A DNA stretch of 64,000 nt, taken from the NCBI RefSeq assembly GCF_000269985.1, contig NC_016109.1:4216001-4280000 (forward strand). The letters run 5' to 3'. Below, one piece after another: positions 1-7,942 of this stretch (positions within the stretch are counted from its first letter, which is position 1; every line of letters begins with the position of its first letter). The stretch is from Kitasatospora setae KM-6054 (GTDB taxonomy: Bacteria > Actinomycetota > Actinomycetes > Streptomycetales > Streptomycetaceae). Under the pieces are notes generated by a model that searched no databases, was not told where the DNA came from, and was given only the letters and a program-made list of their open reading frames with translations. A program made the translations under genes and the position numbers.

Positions 1-414
1 GGCCTGCTCGCCATCCGCTACAAGCCCCGCCGCCCGCTCGCCGCCGGCGCGGTCGCCATGTTCGCCTACCCCCTCTACCCCCTCGCCATCCTGCTGAACG
101 CCCCGGTCTGGCTGCTCGCCGCCGCCCAGGTCCTGGTCGGCGCCGGCATCGGCGTCTGGGGCGTCATGTGGTCCACCGCCGTCCAGACCCAGGTCCCCGG
201 CGAGGTCCTCAACCGCGTCCACGCCTACGAAGTCGCCGGCTCCGTCGGCCTCTACCCCCTCGGCTCCGCCCTCACCGGCCCCGCCACCCACGCCTTCGGC
301 ACCACCCAAGTCCTCACCGCCGGCACCCTGGTGGCCCTCCTCACCCCCCTCGCCCTCCTCCTCACCCGCCCGATCCGCACCCTCCCCCGCGTCCCCGACC
401 GCCCGGCCGACTGA
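1..414 (+). CDS. MFS transporter, C-terminal part (cut by window edge)
   Basis: The reading frame is open from base 1, so the gene starts to the left of the window. The visible 137 residues hold at least three hydrophobic segments (around LLNAPVWLLAAAQVLVGAGI, a Gly-rich SVGLYPLGSAL segment, and a Leu-rich last helix) separated by short polar loops, ending in a basic, proline-rich tail. The pattern GIGVWGVMWSTAVQTQVPGE is typical of the second half of major facilitator superfamily exporters in actinomycetes. The substrate cannot be told. The gene seems to be chromosomal DNA that borders the defence genes to its right. Confidence 0.75.
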   Translation, partial: GLLAIRYKPRRPLAAGAVAMFAYPLYPLAILLNAPVWLLAAAQVLVGAGIGVWGVMWSTAVQTQVPGEVLNRVHAYEVAGSVGLYPLGSALTGPATHAFGTTQVLTAGTLVALLTPLALLLTRPIRTLPRVPDRPAD

Positions 415-532
415 CCCATCCCAATCGCTCCACGGTCAAAACCCAGGGCCAGTGGCGAGCCCGAACTCCATCGAGTCCAGGGCTCGACCAGCCCCTGCCC
501 CACAAGTCACCACCACCTTGGTGGGAGGTGGC
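415..532. other. Short intergenic gap between MFS gene and defence island
   Basis: About 120 bases between two converging genes. I see no convincing hairpin terminator, tRNA fragment or insertion-sequence end here, so the left border of the defence island is not marked by an obvious attachment site. Confidence 0.4.
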
Positions 533-1222
533 CTATGCCTCAGACTCGACGACCTCGACGGTCTCGCCCGCGAAATGGGCAGCGATCCGTTGCCGTGACT
601 GCTCGGGAGACATCAGGCTCGGCGTGGGCATGTGATGCGGGTGGGACCACCAACGCCCGGGGTGAAGCTCGTCCCACGGAGGGCGCTTACCGGTCCGTCG
701 ACGCTCAGCCCCGGGGTCATGGTTACCGAAACCGTCGATGACGCTGTTCCAAACCGGCCGAGCGTCTTTGATCATGACTCGTTCGGCAAGGGATACGAAG
801 GCTTCGATGGCGACCAGGTAGCGGACCTTGAAGTCGGTTATATTCAGGTCTTCCACTTGTTCGATGGATATCCGGTGCTCGCCGAGCCGGTCCCACAACG
901 GGCAGCCGATCTTCGACGGATCCGCGTTGCCCTTTCGGGTACCCACAGGACGCGCCTGGCCGACGTAGATCGGTCTTTCGGTGCCACGAATGGCTTGATA
1001 GAGCGGGTGAGAGCCGGTGTAGTAGAGCGCGTATACACCCGCCCCCTTCATGATCGCTATGGAGTCGAGCCGTTCCGGAGTGTGCTTCAGCAGTTCCAAC
1101 TCGACACTTCGGCCGAGATTATCCAGCTCAAGCGGGTTATACGGCGTTGGTTCCAGCGCCTTGGCCTGCCAGTTCTTCGGCTTTACGGGCTTGCTCGGCC
1201 AACGCTCCGGCGGGGTTGCCAT
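533..1222 (-). CDS. Eco29kI-like GIY-YIG restriction endonuclease
   Basis: Predicted 229-residue DNA endonuclease. The GIY-YIG catalytic parts are visible: GVYALYY at residues 62-68, PIYVGQA at 84-90, an Arg in WDRLGEHR near 112, the acidic LAERVM Glu near 147 and the catalytic Asn in PVWNS near 159, followed by GFGNHDPG. Overall length and order fit the Eco29kI restriction-enzyme family (about 214 residues). I chose the ATG at 1222 because GAGGAAG lies just upstream; an in-frame ATG at 1246 is possible but has no ribosome site. It follows the gene at 1274-2125 by 51 bases on the same strand, so the two are likely one operon, divergent from the methyltransferase. In this family the enzyme cuts unmethylated DNA and the partner cytosine methyltransferase protects the host. 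Confidence 0.8.
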   Translation of the reverse strand: MATPPERWPSKPVKPKNWQAKALEPTPYNPLELDNLGRSVELELLKHTPERLDSIAIMKGAGVYALYYTGSHPLYQAIRGTERPIYVGQARPVGTRKGNADPSKIGCPLWDRLGEHRISIEQVEDLNITDFKVRYLVAIEAFVSLAERVMIKDARPVWNSVIDGFGNHDPGAERRRTGKRPPWDELHPGRWWSHPHHMPTPSLMSPEQSRQRIAAHFAGETVEVVESEA

Positions 1223-1273
1223 CGGGCTTCCTCTCATGATCCACATCTCGGCGTCCGAGCCCGGGGAACCCGG

Positions 1274-2125
1274 CTACTCCGGGTCCGCCGCTTCCGAATC
1301 CGCTTCGTCGACGGGCTCGTCACTGACGGACTCCGCTTCGGGCTCCGCGTCGACGACCTGACCACCGCGGTAATACCGCCACGCGCTCTTGTAGTGCGCC
1401 GGACTGTCGTCGTACATGATCACGTAGCCCATGAGCGCGGCAATCTGCCACCCGTCGGGCATCTCGGCGGAGATCAACCGGAAGACCTCGTCAGCCGTCA
1501 TCCGGTCGGCCGAAACCTGGATCACCCGCTTCTTGAACTCGGCGGATTTCCCGTACCTGAAGTTGTACGGAAGGCCCGCCTTCACCCTCTCCAACAGGTC
1601 ATGGAGTGTGAATTCACCGACCTCCAGCCCTTCGACAGGCCGCCCGAGATCAATGGGGAACAGTACATCGAAGTGATTCCGCTTCAGGATGGTGCTGTCC
1701 CGCTGGCGGCCAGGGTCCTTGTTGCCGAAGCCGTTGTTGTTCCAGGGAATATTTCCCATCTCCTTGTGGTGGCTGATCAACAGCTGCTCCGGGGCGAGCG
1801 CGGAGAAGTCCTCCGCCACATAGAGACATGAGAAGGTCATCTCACCCAGGGCGATCCGGCGACGGCCGGAGAGCTTGCGGAGGTGGTTGCGCAGTCGGGC
1901 CGGGAGGGACTTGTCGGCCTTGCCGACATATACGAACTCACCGTCCAGGTAGAGCTGGTAGACGCCGGCCCGCTCCTTGAGCTCCTTGATGCTCTCCTCG
2001 TGCAGCGGAGCCCGGTCCAGGCCTGCCAGCGCGGCCGCGAGCTGGTCACCGAGAGCCTTGGTGATACTCAGCGTGAAGTCCTTGTGGTACGGCGTCCCAT
2101 CACCGGACTCCAGCACCGTCGCCAT
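1274..2125 (-). CDS. GIY-YIG nuclease, second of the island
   Basis: Predicted 283-residue protein with an N-terminal GIY-YIG domain: GVYQLYL at 54-60, FVYVGKA at 64-70, Arg residues in PARLRNHL (75-82), Glu113 in APEQLL and Asn residues in PWNNNGFGNKDPG (127-139). The GFGNKDPG stretch after the catalytic Asn is nearly the same as in the gene at 533-1222, which suggests common descent in the Eco29kI group, although the spacing between motifs is shorter. The C-terminal 140 residues carry no motif I recognise and end in an acidic tail. ATG at 2125 is chosen because GGGGAG sits 8 bases upstream; a GTG at 2134 is the alternative. It is the first gene of the minus-strand pair and faces the methyltransferase across 115 bases. 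It could be a second restriction enzyme or a nicking/specificity partner. Confidence 0.72.
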   Translation of the reverse strand: MATVLESGDGTPYHKDFTLSITKALGDQLAAALAGLDRAPLHEESIKELKERAGVYQLYLDGEFVYVGKADKSLPARLRNHLRKLSGRRRIALGEMTFSCLYVAEDFSALAPEQLLISHHKEMGNIPWNNNGFGNKDPGRQRDSTILKRNHFDVLFPIDLGRPVEGLEVGEFTLHDLLERVKAGLPYNFRYGKSAEFKKRVIQVSADRMTADEVFRLISAEMPDGWQIAALMGYVIMYDDSPAHYKSAWRYYRGGQVVDAEPEAESVSDEPVDEADSEAADPE

Positions 2126-2240
2126 CGACACCACTCCCCAATAGACGTGATCAAGAAAACCCTATCGGTGCTCGCCACGCCCGGACGAGTTTTCCCGCCA
2201 GATGGCTTGAAGATCGACAACTCCGCGGTATGCTTTGAAC
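2126..2240. promoter_or_regulatory. Divergent promoter region of the restriction island
   Basis: This 115-base gap separates the leftward nuclease pair from the rightward methyltransferase genes and must hold promoters for both. It is less GC-rich than its surroundings. No gene for a controller (C) protein is seen nearby, so timing of nuclease against methyltransferase may be set within this short region. I could not identify convincing -10/-35 pairs or an operator by eye. Confidence 0.45.
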
Positions 2241-3542
2241 ATGGCTGAGCTGCGCAAAAAACCAAAGAATGACCGCACCGGTGTCGAACTGTTCGCCGGC
2301 GCGGGCGGCCTGGCCATGTCCGTACACCGCGCGGGGTTCCGCCCCCTGCTGTTCAACGAGTTCGCCAAGCGCGCCTGCGAGACCCTGGAAGCCAACGGGG
2401 CGGAGTGGCTCCCGGACGGCCAGAAGCCGACCCGGGCACCCGAGAGCGGCAAGAAGGTCCCCCTCGTGGCCGGTGACGTCCAGGATTTGGACATGAACTA
2501 CCTGAAGGGCCAGGTGGACGTCCTCGCCGGCGGCCCCCCTTGCCAGCCCTTCAGTCTCGGAGGCGTCGCGAAGGGCGACGAGGACAAGCGAAACATGTTC
2601 CCGCAGATGTTCAGGGCCGTCCGCGAGATCCAACCCAAAGCGGTCATCTGCGAGAATGTCCGCGGACTGCTGCGGCCTTCGTTCAACGACTACTTCCAGT
2701 ACATCCTGCGCGAGCTGGAGCTCCCCTTCGAAGAGCGCGCCGCAGGTGTGGACTGGAAGAAGCACGACGCGACCCTGCTGGAACGGCTCCAGCAGGAGCC
2801 GGAGGATGCCAAGAAGCGGTACCAGGTCGTCATGACACCAGTGAACGCGGCCGACTACGGTGTTCCACAGATCCGCAACCGGGTCATCATTGTCGCCTTC
2901 CGCCGCGATCTCAAGGTCGACATCGAGCTGTTCAAGGAGCTCGTGAAGCCGACTCACTCCGAGACCGCCCTGATCCGATCCATGATGGCCGGCGGCTACT
3001 GGGAACATCACGCGGATGTTCCGCCGCACGTCCGTGAGTGGGTAGAGAAGCGTCTGCCGAAGGTTTCACCCAAGGACGACGGGCTACTGCCCTGGCGCAC
3101 CCTTAGGGACGCGATCAAGGGAATCGGCGACAACAAGCCGCTGCCGAAGATCACCGATGACATGCTGGACCGGACCGAGCGCTACATCGAGGGTTTCACG
3201 GAGCACATCGGGTGGCCGGGAGCACGCATCTACGACGGCCACACACCCAACGAGTTGGACCGTCCTGCCAAGACCGTCAAGGCAGGCGTCCACGGAGTAC
3301 CGGGCGGCGAGTCCGTCATGCTCACCGATGAGCTGATGCCCGACAAAATCACTTACAAGCACCGGTACATGACGGTCCGTGAGACGGCTCGCGTGATGAC
3401 CTTCCCGGATGACTGGGAGCTCAAGGGCCCCCGCGGTGAGAAGATGCGCCAGCTCGGAAACGCGGTCCCCGTACTCCTGGGGGAGGTTTTCGCGAAGGCT
3501 GTCGCCACCGTGTTGGACAAGGCGGAGGGGCGCCAGAAGTGA
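2241..3542 (+). CDS. DNA (cytosine-5-)-methyltransferase
   Basis: Predicted 433-residue Dcm-type enzyme that transfers a methyl group from S-adenosylmethionine to C5 of cytosine. The conserved motifs are in standard order: motif I VELFAGAGGLA (15-25), motif IV GGPPCQPFS with catalytic Cys101, motif VI ENV (138-140), motif VIII QIRNRVIIV (210-218), a target-recognition region of about 100 residues, then KTVKAGVHG, the motif IX region ETARVMTFPD and motif X RQLGNAVP. All key residues look intact. ATG 2241 is preferred to the in-frame TTG at 2235. The stop TGA overlaps the GTG start of the Vsr-like gene, so the two are translationally coupled. Placed between three GIY-YIG nucleases, it should protect host DNA from at least one of them; the recognition sequence is unknown, though the Eco29kI family reads CCGCGG. 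Confidence 0.93.
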   Translation: MAELRKKPKNDRTGVELFAGAGGLAMSVHRAGFRPLLFNEFAKRACETLEANGAEWLPDGQKPTRAPESGKKVPLVAGDVQDLDMNYLKGQVDVLAGGPPCQPFSLGGVAKGDEDKRNMFPQMFRAVREIQPKAVICENVRGLLRPSFNDYFQYILRELELPFEERAAGVDWKKHDATLLERLQQEPEDAKKRYQVVMTPVNAADYGVPQIRNRVIIVAFRRDLKVDIELFKELVKPTHSETALIRSMMAGGYWEHHADVPPHVREWVEKRLPKVSPKDDGLLPWRTLRDAIKGIGDNKPLPKITDDMLDRTERYIEGFTEHIGWPGARIYDGHTPNELDRPAKTVKAGVHGVPGGESVMLTDELMPDKITYKHRYMTVRETARVMTFPDDWELKGPRGEKMRQLGNAVPVLLGEVFAKAVATVLDKAEGRQK

Positions 3543-4381
3543 CCGCGCCGACCAGTACGACACAGGGCCGTTGGAAGCACGGTTCACCGCCTGACCGTGC
3601 CTGGAAGGGACGGCCCCACCGCAGCCGTGAAGCACTGTCCGCCGAGCAGGACCGGGCCGCCGGCGGCCGCCATCGACGATCGGTCGCCCTCGCTGAAAGC
3701 CGATTCGCCAGAGCCTCTGTGGAACTGAAGCTACTGCCGAGCACGCGGCGCATCCGGGCGTATTTGCGCTGGTCGGACGCTGGCAAATCTCCCGCCCGCT
3801 ATCTGGGTGAGGTCGAACATGACAACCGCGCGGCCAACCTCGCCGAAGGCTGGAAGCTGGCTCGGCAGAAAGGACTCCTGGCCGAGGAACCTCTAGCGGA
3901 GGGCTCCTGGGCGTCCTCAGCGGCAGTTCGATCCTCGATGCGAGGCAATCGGAACAAGGACACGAAGCCCGAACTCCGACTGCGCTCCCTGCTTCACAAG
4001 CGGGGCCTCCGGTATCGCGTGGCGGCCAGGCCGCTGCCAGAGCTGCGTCGCACCGCCGATGTGCTCTTCCCGAAACCGAAGGTGGCCGTCTTCGTCGACG
4101 GCTGCTACTGGCACGGATGCCCCGATCACCTGCGGGCCTCCAGCAAGAACGTGGAGTTCTGGCAGGCCAAGATAGAAGGAAACCGCGCTCGAGACAGAGA
4201 GACCGACCGCCTCCTCGGAGAGGCCGGCTGGACGGTCGTGCGCGTCTGGGAGCACGAGGATCCGGCCGAAGCGGCATCCAGAATCACGGCCATCGTCGGA
4301 AGGCCGACACCGGTGCGAGGGGACGCCAATCCTCCAACCGGGCCGAATACACCAGGGACAGCCGCTGGGGCGGGTGGCTAG
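3539..4381 (+). CDS. Very-short-patch-repair (Vsr) type nuclease with N-terminal extension
   Basis: Predicted 280-residue protein. Residues about 131-255 match the Vsr fold: RGNRNKDTKPELRLRSLL, catalytic Asp174 in RTADVLFP, the metal-binding FVDGCYWHGCPDH (186-198), FWQAKI and GWTVVRVWEHE. Vsr nucleases nick T:G mismatches left when 5-methylcytosine deaminates, so they usually sit beside cytosine methyltransferases, as here. GTG 3539 overlaps the methyltransferase stop in GTGA, with GGAGGGG upstream. The first 120 residues are extra compared with E. coli Vsr (about 156 residues) and contain a RRIRAYLRWSDAGKSPARYLG segment of unknown role. The role in repair is inferred from family and position. 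Confidence 0.85.
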   Translation: MTAPTSTTQGRWKHGSPPDRAWKGRPHRSREALSAEQDRAAGGRHRRSVALAESRFARASVELKLLPSTRRIRAYLRWSDAGKSPARYLGEVEHDNRAANLAEGWKLARQKGLLAEEPLAEGSWASSAAVRSSMRGNRNKDTKPELRLRSLLHKRGLRYRVAARPLPELRRTADVLFPKPKVAVFVDGCYWHGCPDHLRASSKNVEFWQAKIEGNRARDRETDRLLGEAGWTVVRVWEHEDPAEAASRITAIVGRPTPVRGDANPPTGPNTPGTAAGAGG

Positions 4382-4390
4382 AGTCATCTC

Positions 4391-5212
4391 ATGAGTTACA
4401 GCCCCAGCGGATCGACCACCGCACCGAACTTCAATCCCTTGAGCCTCGATCTACTGAGCAGGAATCTCCGCGAAGAACTCGACCGTCGCCAGAAAATTCC
4501 ACTCGATTCGGTCGAGAGGTTCACCGGGGCAGGGCTTTACGCGCTGTACTACAAGGGCGATCTCCCGCTGTACCAGAAACTCAAGGAAGCAGACACCCCG
4601 ATCTATATCGGAAAAGCTGAGGCAGGGAACAGTAGCTACGGTTATCCGCCGGACCAGTCCAAGCCGAAGCTCTTCGATCGTATAGCAGATCACCGCGCAA
4701 GCATCAATCAAGCATCCAACCTCGATGCCTCACACTTCGACGTGCGCTACCTAGTCCTGGATGACATTTGGATCGTCCTGGGAGAGCGCGCGCTACTGCG
4801 CGCCCACAGCCCTGTACTGTGGAACACCCTCATGACAGGATTCGGCGCCAACGCATCAGGGATGGACAGGAAGAACGGTCGATCCATCTGGGATTCCATC
4901 CACCCAGGGCGAGCACGGGCAAAAGATTCACTCTGCTACCGGAAGCACAGTCGAGCTGAACTCGTGGAGATGATTTCGAAGGGAATTGAAATTTCCCTCA
5001 TGCCTCCGGGAAGCTCGCGGAGTGCAGCCCTGGAAAATCTCAGGAACCAGCCCCAGAAAATTATCTGGTCAGCATCCAGGGGCGATGACAAGCGAACACT
5101 GGTCTACCGGGTGGATACTTTCATCGAGGAGAACGAGTACTTCGAGGTCTCGGTCGATGCCACAACATGGCGCCACGCCAATGAGATCGAAGAGGCATCG
5201 CACGGCGAATGA
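4391..5212 (+). CDS. Eco29kI-like GIY-YIG nuclease with C-terminal extension
   Basis: Predicted 273-residue protein, third GIY-YIG nuclease of the island. Visible motifs: GLYALYYKGDLPLYQ (48-62), PIYIGKA (70-76), an Arg in LFDRIADHR near 97, Glu132 in LGERALL and Asn145 in VLWNTLMTGFG. It aligns well with the gene at 533-1222, including WDSIHPGR against WDELHPGR. Two differences stand out: the GFGNxDPG signature is changed to GFGANASG, and about 90 extra C-terminal residues follow. It starts 9 bases after the Vsr-like gene on the same strand, so it is probably the last gene of the methyltransferase operon. Base composition is less GC-rich than in core genes, fitting horizontal transfer. A perfect hairpin terminator follows. 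Confidence 0.78.
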   Translation: MSYSPSGSTTAPNFNPLSLDLLSRNLREELDRRQKIPLDSVERFTGAGLYALYYKGDLPLYQKLKEADTPIYIGKAEAGNSSYGYPPDQSKPKLFDRIADHRASINQASNLDASHFDVRYLVLDDIWIVLGERALLRAHSPVLWNTLMTGFGANASGMDRKNGRSIWDSIHPGRARAKDSLCYRKHSRAELVEMISKGIEISLMPPGSSRSAALENLRNQPQKIIWSASRGDDKRTLVYRVDTFIEENEYFEVSVDATTWRHANEIEEASHGE

Positions 5213-5227
5213 CATGCCCCAGCATTA

Positions 5228-5262
5228 GGAGAAGCCCCAGGCCGTTGGCCTGGGGCTTCTCC
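5228..5262. terminator. Perfect 16-bp hairpin terminator left of attL
   Basis: Two 16-base arms (5228-5243 and 5247-5262) pair perfectly around a 3-base loop (GTT). The arms include AGCCCCAGGCC/GGCCTGGGGCT. It ends the nuclease gene on the plus strand. It also matches, with small changes, the hairpin just downstream of the intact tRNA-Gly at 24365-24391, so it is probably the original terminator of that tRNA gene before the island inserted. Confidence 0.8.
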
Positions 5263-5263
5263 C

Positions 5264-5311
5264 GTGGAGCGGGTGACGAGAATCGAACTCGCGCTCTAAG
5301 CTTGGGAAGCT
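5264..5311 (-). repeat. attL: 48-bp 3' fragment of tRNA-Gly
   Basis: These 48 bases are identical to 24396-24443, which is the 3' part of the intact tRNA-Gly(CCC) from the CCA end through the T arm, variable loop and anticodon loop into the 5' strand of the anticodon stem. Outside the 48 bases the two copies differ at once on the inner side. This is the signature left by a tyrosine integrase inserting into a tRNA gene, so it marks the left end of the 5.3-24.4 kb island. Confidence 0.92.
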
Positions 5312-5796
5312 TTTGCCCCGAATCGGTCATTTCCGCAGGTCAAAAGCCTTGCAGGCTCCTGCTCGGGGCGTCGTGGATCATGGAATCCTTGACCGCCGCC
5401 GGCCCCGGCATACCGCCCCTACTCGCGCAACAGTCGCGCACGACGCTCCACAACCGCTTCGATTCGCCGCCTCGAAGTCGCCCCGATCGCGCCCCGGCGC
5501 AACCGATCGAACAGCCACGAGACACCGACCGCTCCTCGGCGAGCAAGGCTGCCGCCGGGCCACCTGGTCGATGCCCCCAGCGCTTCACTCCCCCTGGGCG
5601 CGCAGCGATGAGACCGAAAGGCTCCCGCCATGCGACATGAACGCGACATATAATGACACCGAGGAACATTTCCCCGACCAAGAGCGCCGACGGCCCGAAG
5701 ACCCCCGCACGGCCAGTCGGCTTGCCGCATCGGTGCTCTGGGCATCTGCCGCCCAACCGACCCAGGGCTCGGTGGAGTCCTCCAAGAAGGTCTGCC
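5312..5796. other. Gene-free left end of the island
   Basis: About 485 bases between attL and the integrase start. Open frames exist on both strands but none shows a good ribosome site or a recognisable protein. No excisionase (Xis) gene is apparent. The region may hold arm-type integrase binding sites, but I cannot point to specific ones. Confidence 0.4.
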
Positions 5797-6600
5797 ATGC
5801 CGCGCAAGCAGAAGGCACGTCGCCGGTTTCGGCAACGCCCGCCCATACAGGTCAGGCCGCTGGAGCGCGACCTACACCGACCGCAACGGCCGGACACAGC
5901 GGTCTCCGGAAACTTTCGACACCGAGCTCGACGCCCTGACCTGGCTCGCACTCGTTCAGGCTGACCTCGCCCATGGCCGCCGCACTCCCATCACCTCCCC
6001 ACTCAAGGGCGTCCTGTTCAAGGACTACGCCAAGGACTGGATCGACAACCGCCCCCTCGCGGCCACTACCCGCGGGCTCTACCAGCGCCTGCTGAAGGCA
6101 TGCATCCTGCCCACCTTCGGCAGCACCCCCGTCACCCGCATCACCTTCGCGAAAGTCCGGCACTGGAACTCCGAACAACTGGACAGACACGGCGAATCAG
6201 TCGCCGCCCATGCCTACCGGCTCCTCAAGGCGATCATGGAGACCGCCGTCGCCGACGACGAGACACTCCCCCGCAACCCATGCCGCATCCGCAGCGCCGG
6301 CAGCGAGCACCCGGCCGAACGCCACACCGCCACCGTCGCCCAGGTCTTCACGCTCGCCAACGTCGTCGGCGAACGGTGGCGCCTGCTCGTCCTCCTCGGC
6401 GCATTCGCCACCCTCCGGCCCGAGGAACTCGCCTCCCTCAGGCGCGAGGACATCGATGTCCCCCGACGCCTGATCCGCATCACTTCCGCCTCACCCGAAC
6501 TCCCCAACGGCAGACGCACCACCGGCCGCCCCAAGTCCGAGGCAGGCACCCGCACCGTCCACCTGCCCGCCTTCCTCGACGAAGTGTCCCGCGTCAAGCA
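5797..6600 (+). pseudogene. Tyrosine integrase 1, frameshifted and 3'-truncated by IS3 element
   Basis: The start ATG at 5797 has AAGAAGG upstream and opens as MPRKQKARRRF. After about nine codons the homologous frame shifts: the run GGTTTCGG near 5825-5831 appears to carry one extra base, and the integrase continues as FGNARPYRSGRWSATYTDRNGR. It then shows a SAM-like DNA-binding domain (KDYAKDWIDNRPLAATTRGL, VRHWNSEQL) and the start of the catalytic domain with the first catalytic Arg in ATLRPEELASL and the strand region GRPKSEAGTRTVHLP. The His-x-x-Arg and Tyr motifs are lost because the IS begins at 6601. It was probably the integrase of this island or an older one at the same tRNA. As it stands it should be inactive. 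Confidence 0.82.
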
Positions 6601-7614
6601 GTTGGCAGGTTTTCGGGTTCGGGAAAATTGGGGACGAGCGGGTCCGCGGCGCCGGTGTGGACGTCGTGGGGCCGGTTCCAGGCCAGGGCCTCGTGCGGTC
6701 GGACGGTGTTGTAGTCGCGCCGGTAGTCCTCGGCGTGCCGGACCAGATCGAGGGCGTCGGGGATCTCCTCGAGGAACAGCTTCTCGTACTTGAGCGAGCC
6801 GAAGCCGCGCTCACGTGAGCCGTTCTGCCCGGGCGTACGGACCCGGGTGCGGACGTGCCGCAACTCCGGTCGGGTGGCGATGAACGCCTCGATGCGGAAG
6901 GAGCGGAACGGTCCGCCGTTGTCGGTCACGATGGTGACCAGCGGCTTCACGGTCCCGCCCGCGTCGCGCGGGGCGAACTCGGCCAGTGGCTTCCCGGCCA
7001 GCAACTCCGTTCCCTCAAGACGAGTTCAATCGCAGCGACGGCGTCGTGCTGGTTCGCGGTGGGCGACACGTGCCAGCCGAGCTCGCACTTCGACCAGTAG
7101 TCGCGGCAGCCCGCGAGCCGCCAGGTGCCGCCGCCGGTCGTCTCGAACTCGGAGAAGTCGAGCTGCCGGACCTGGTTCGGGCCGGTCGGCCCGGTGGCGA
7201 AGGCGGCCTTGCGGCGGGCGGCGAGCCGGCGCCGCTCCCGCTGGTAGTTCGCTTCCAGGAGCAGGGCCCTCGTCCCGCAGCAGCCGCAGCACGGTCACCT
7301 GGGAGACGCGGTGGCCGTCGTGGCGGCACATCGCCCAGACCTTGCGGTGGCCCCGGGCCGGGTGCGCGAGCGCGTGCCAATGCGCGGCTGCCCGCGCACC
7401 CTCGCGGGCCGGGCGCGGCCACGGTCCTCTGGTAGGCGCGCCCTGGCGGGCGCGGGCCTGGTGGCGGCGCCAGGTCCGCTCGGGCACGCCGATCAGCCGA
7501 CAGAACCTCGCGGTCGGCATGCCCGCCTCGGCGCGGATCACCTCGAGGTCCTCGAAGGGCCCAGCCGGCCCTCCGCGGACTTCTTCCACACCCGCAGCTC
7601 GACTGCCGCCTCAC
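6594..7614 (-). pseudogene. IS3-family transposase orfB, two frameshifts
   Basis: The DDE integrase of the insertion sequence is spread over three frames. The N-terminal part reads FEDLEVIRAEAGMPTARFCR and GVPERTWRRHQARARQG. Near 7275 the frame shifts to one reading LLEANYQRERRRLAARRKAAF and then QVRQLDFSEFE. Near 7005 it shifts again to LAGKPLAEFAPR, VTIVTDNGGPF (catalytic Asp), RTPGQNGSRERGFGSLKYE (catalytic Glu) and NTVRPHEALAW. With two shifts it should not give active protein, unless they are assembly errors in GC-rich DNA. Confidence 0.75.
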
Positions 7615-7942
7615 CCAGCGCCTGGGTCAAGTCGGCGACCTGGGCTTCGAGTTGCCGTTACCGGGTGCCGGGGCCGGACTTGCCCGCGAGGCCGGCCCGG
7701 CCGGACTCCAGGAACCGGCGCTTCCACGTCCCGATCGACTGCCCCGACACCTTCGCCCGCCGCGCGGCCTCGGCGACGGTCATCTCACCGGCCAGGATCG
7801 ACAGCACGATCCGGACCTTCTCCTCCGGCGGCAGTGCCGGTGGCCTCACCATGATCGATCAGACTCCTTCACGCAGCAGGACCCGCAACAAACGAGCCCT
7901 GCCACAAAGTCTGACGCGCGACAGACTCACCACACTGCCAAC
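6601..7942 (-). mobile_element. Decayed IS3-family insertion sequence (about 1.34 kb)
   Basis: The ends carry short inverted repeats, GTTGGCAG at 6601-6608 and its complement CTGCCAAC at 7935-7942. The inside encodes an IS3-type orfA (helix-turn-helix) and orfB (DDE integrase core) on the minus strand. I find no matching target duplication at the two ends, and the two flanks belong to different integrase genes, so the flanks were probably brought together by recombination or deletion rather than one simple insertion. Both transposase frames are damaged. Exact ends are uncertain by a few bases, and the final orfB stop lies just outside the left repeat. Confidence 0.78.
7615..7852 (-). pseudogene. 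IS3-family orfA, interrupted by an in-frame stop
   Basis: Starts with MVRPPALPPEEKVRIVLSIL and has the helix-turn-helix MTVAEAARRAKVSGQSIGTW typical of IS3 orfA. After GKSGPGTR a TAA stop (7658-7660) interrupts the frame, but beyond it the same frame carries on with the leucine-zipper-like RQLEAQVADLTQALGEAAVE and VWKKSAEGR. One base change (GAA or CAA to TAA) would explain the stop. The element is therefore not expected to move by itself. Confidence 0.75.

Noticed and set aside
2235..2240. TTG start for the methyltransferase
   Set aside because: ATG two codons later is more usual and nothing supports the TTG.
2200..3450. CCGCGG sites (2224, 2658, 3430 area) inside the restriction genes taken as evidence on the recognition site
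   Set aside because: In such GC-rich DNA the hexamer is common, and its presence is allowed if methylated, so it neither supports nor refutes an Eco29kI-like specificity.
533..5212. Defence island as part of the tRNA-Gly element
   Set aside because: It lies outside attL (5264-5311), and no further tRNA fragment was found to its left, so it is treated as a separate acquisition.
5313..5939. Open frame of 208 codons after attL
   Set aside because: No ribosome site or known motif, and it overlaps the integrase gene in a different frame.
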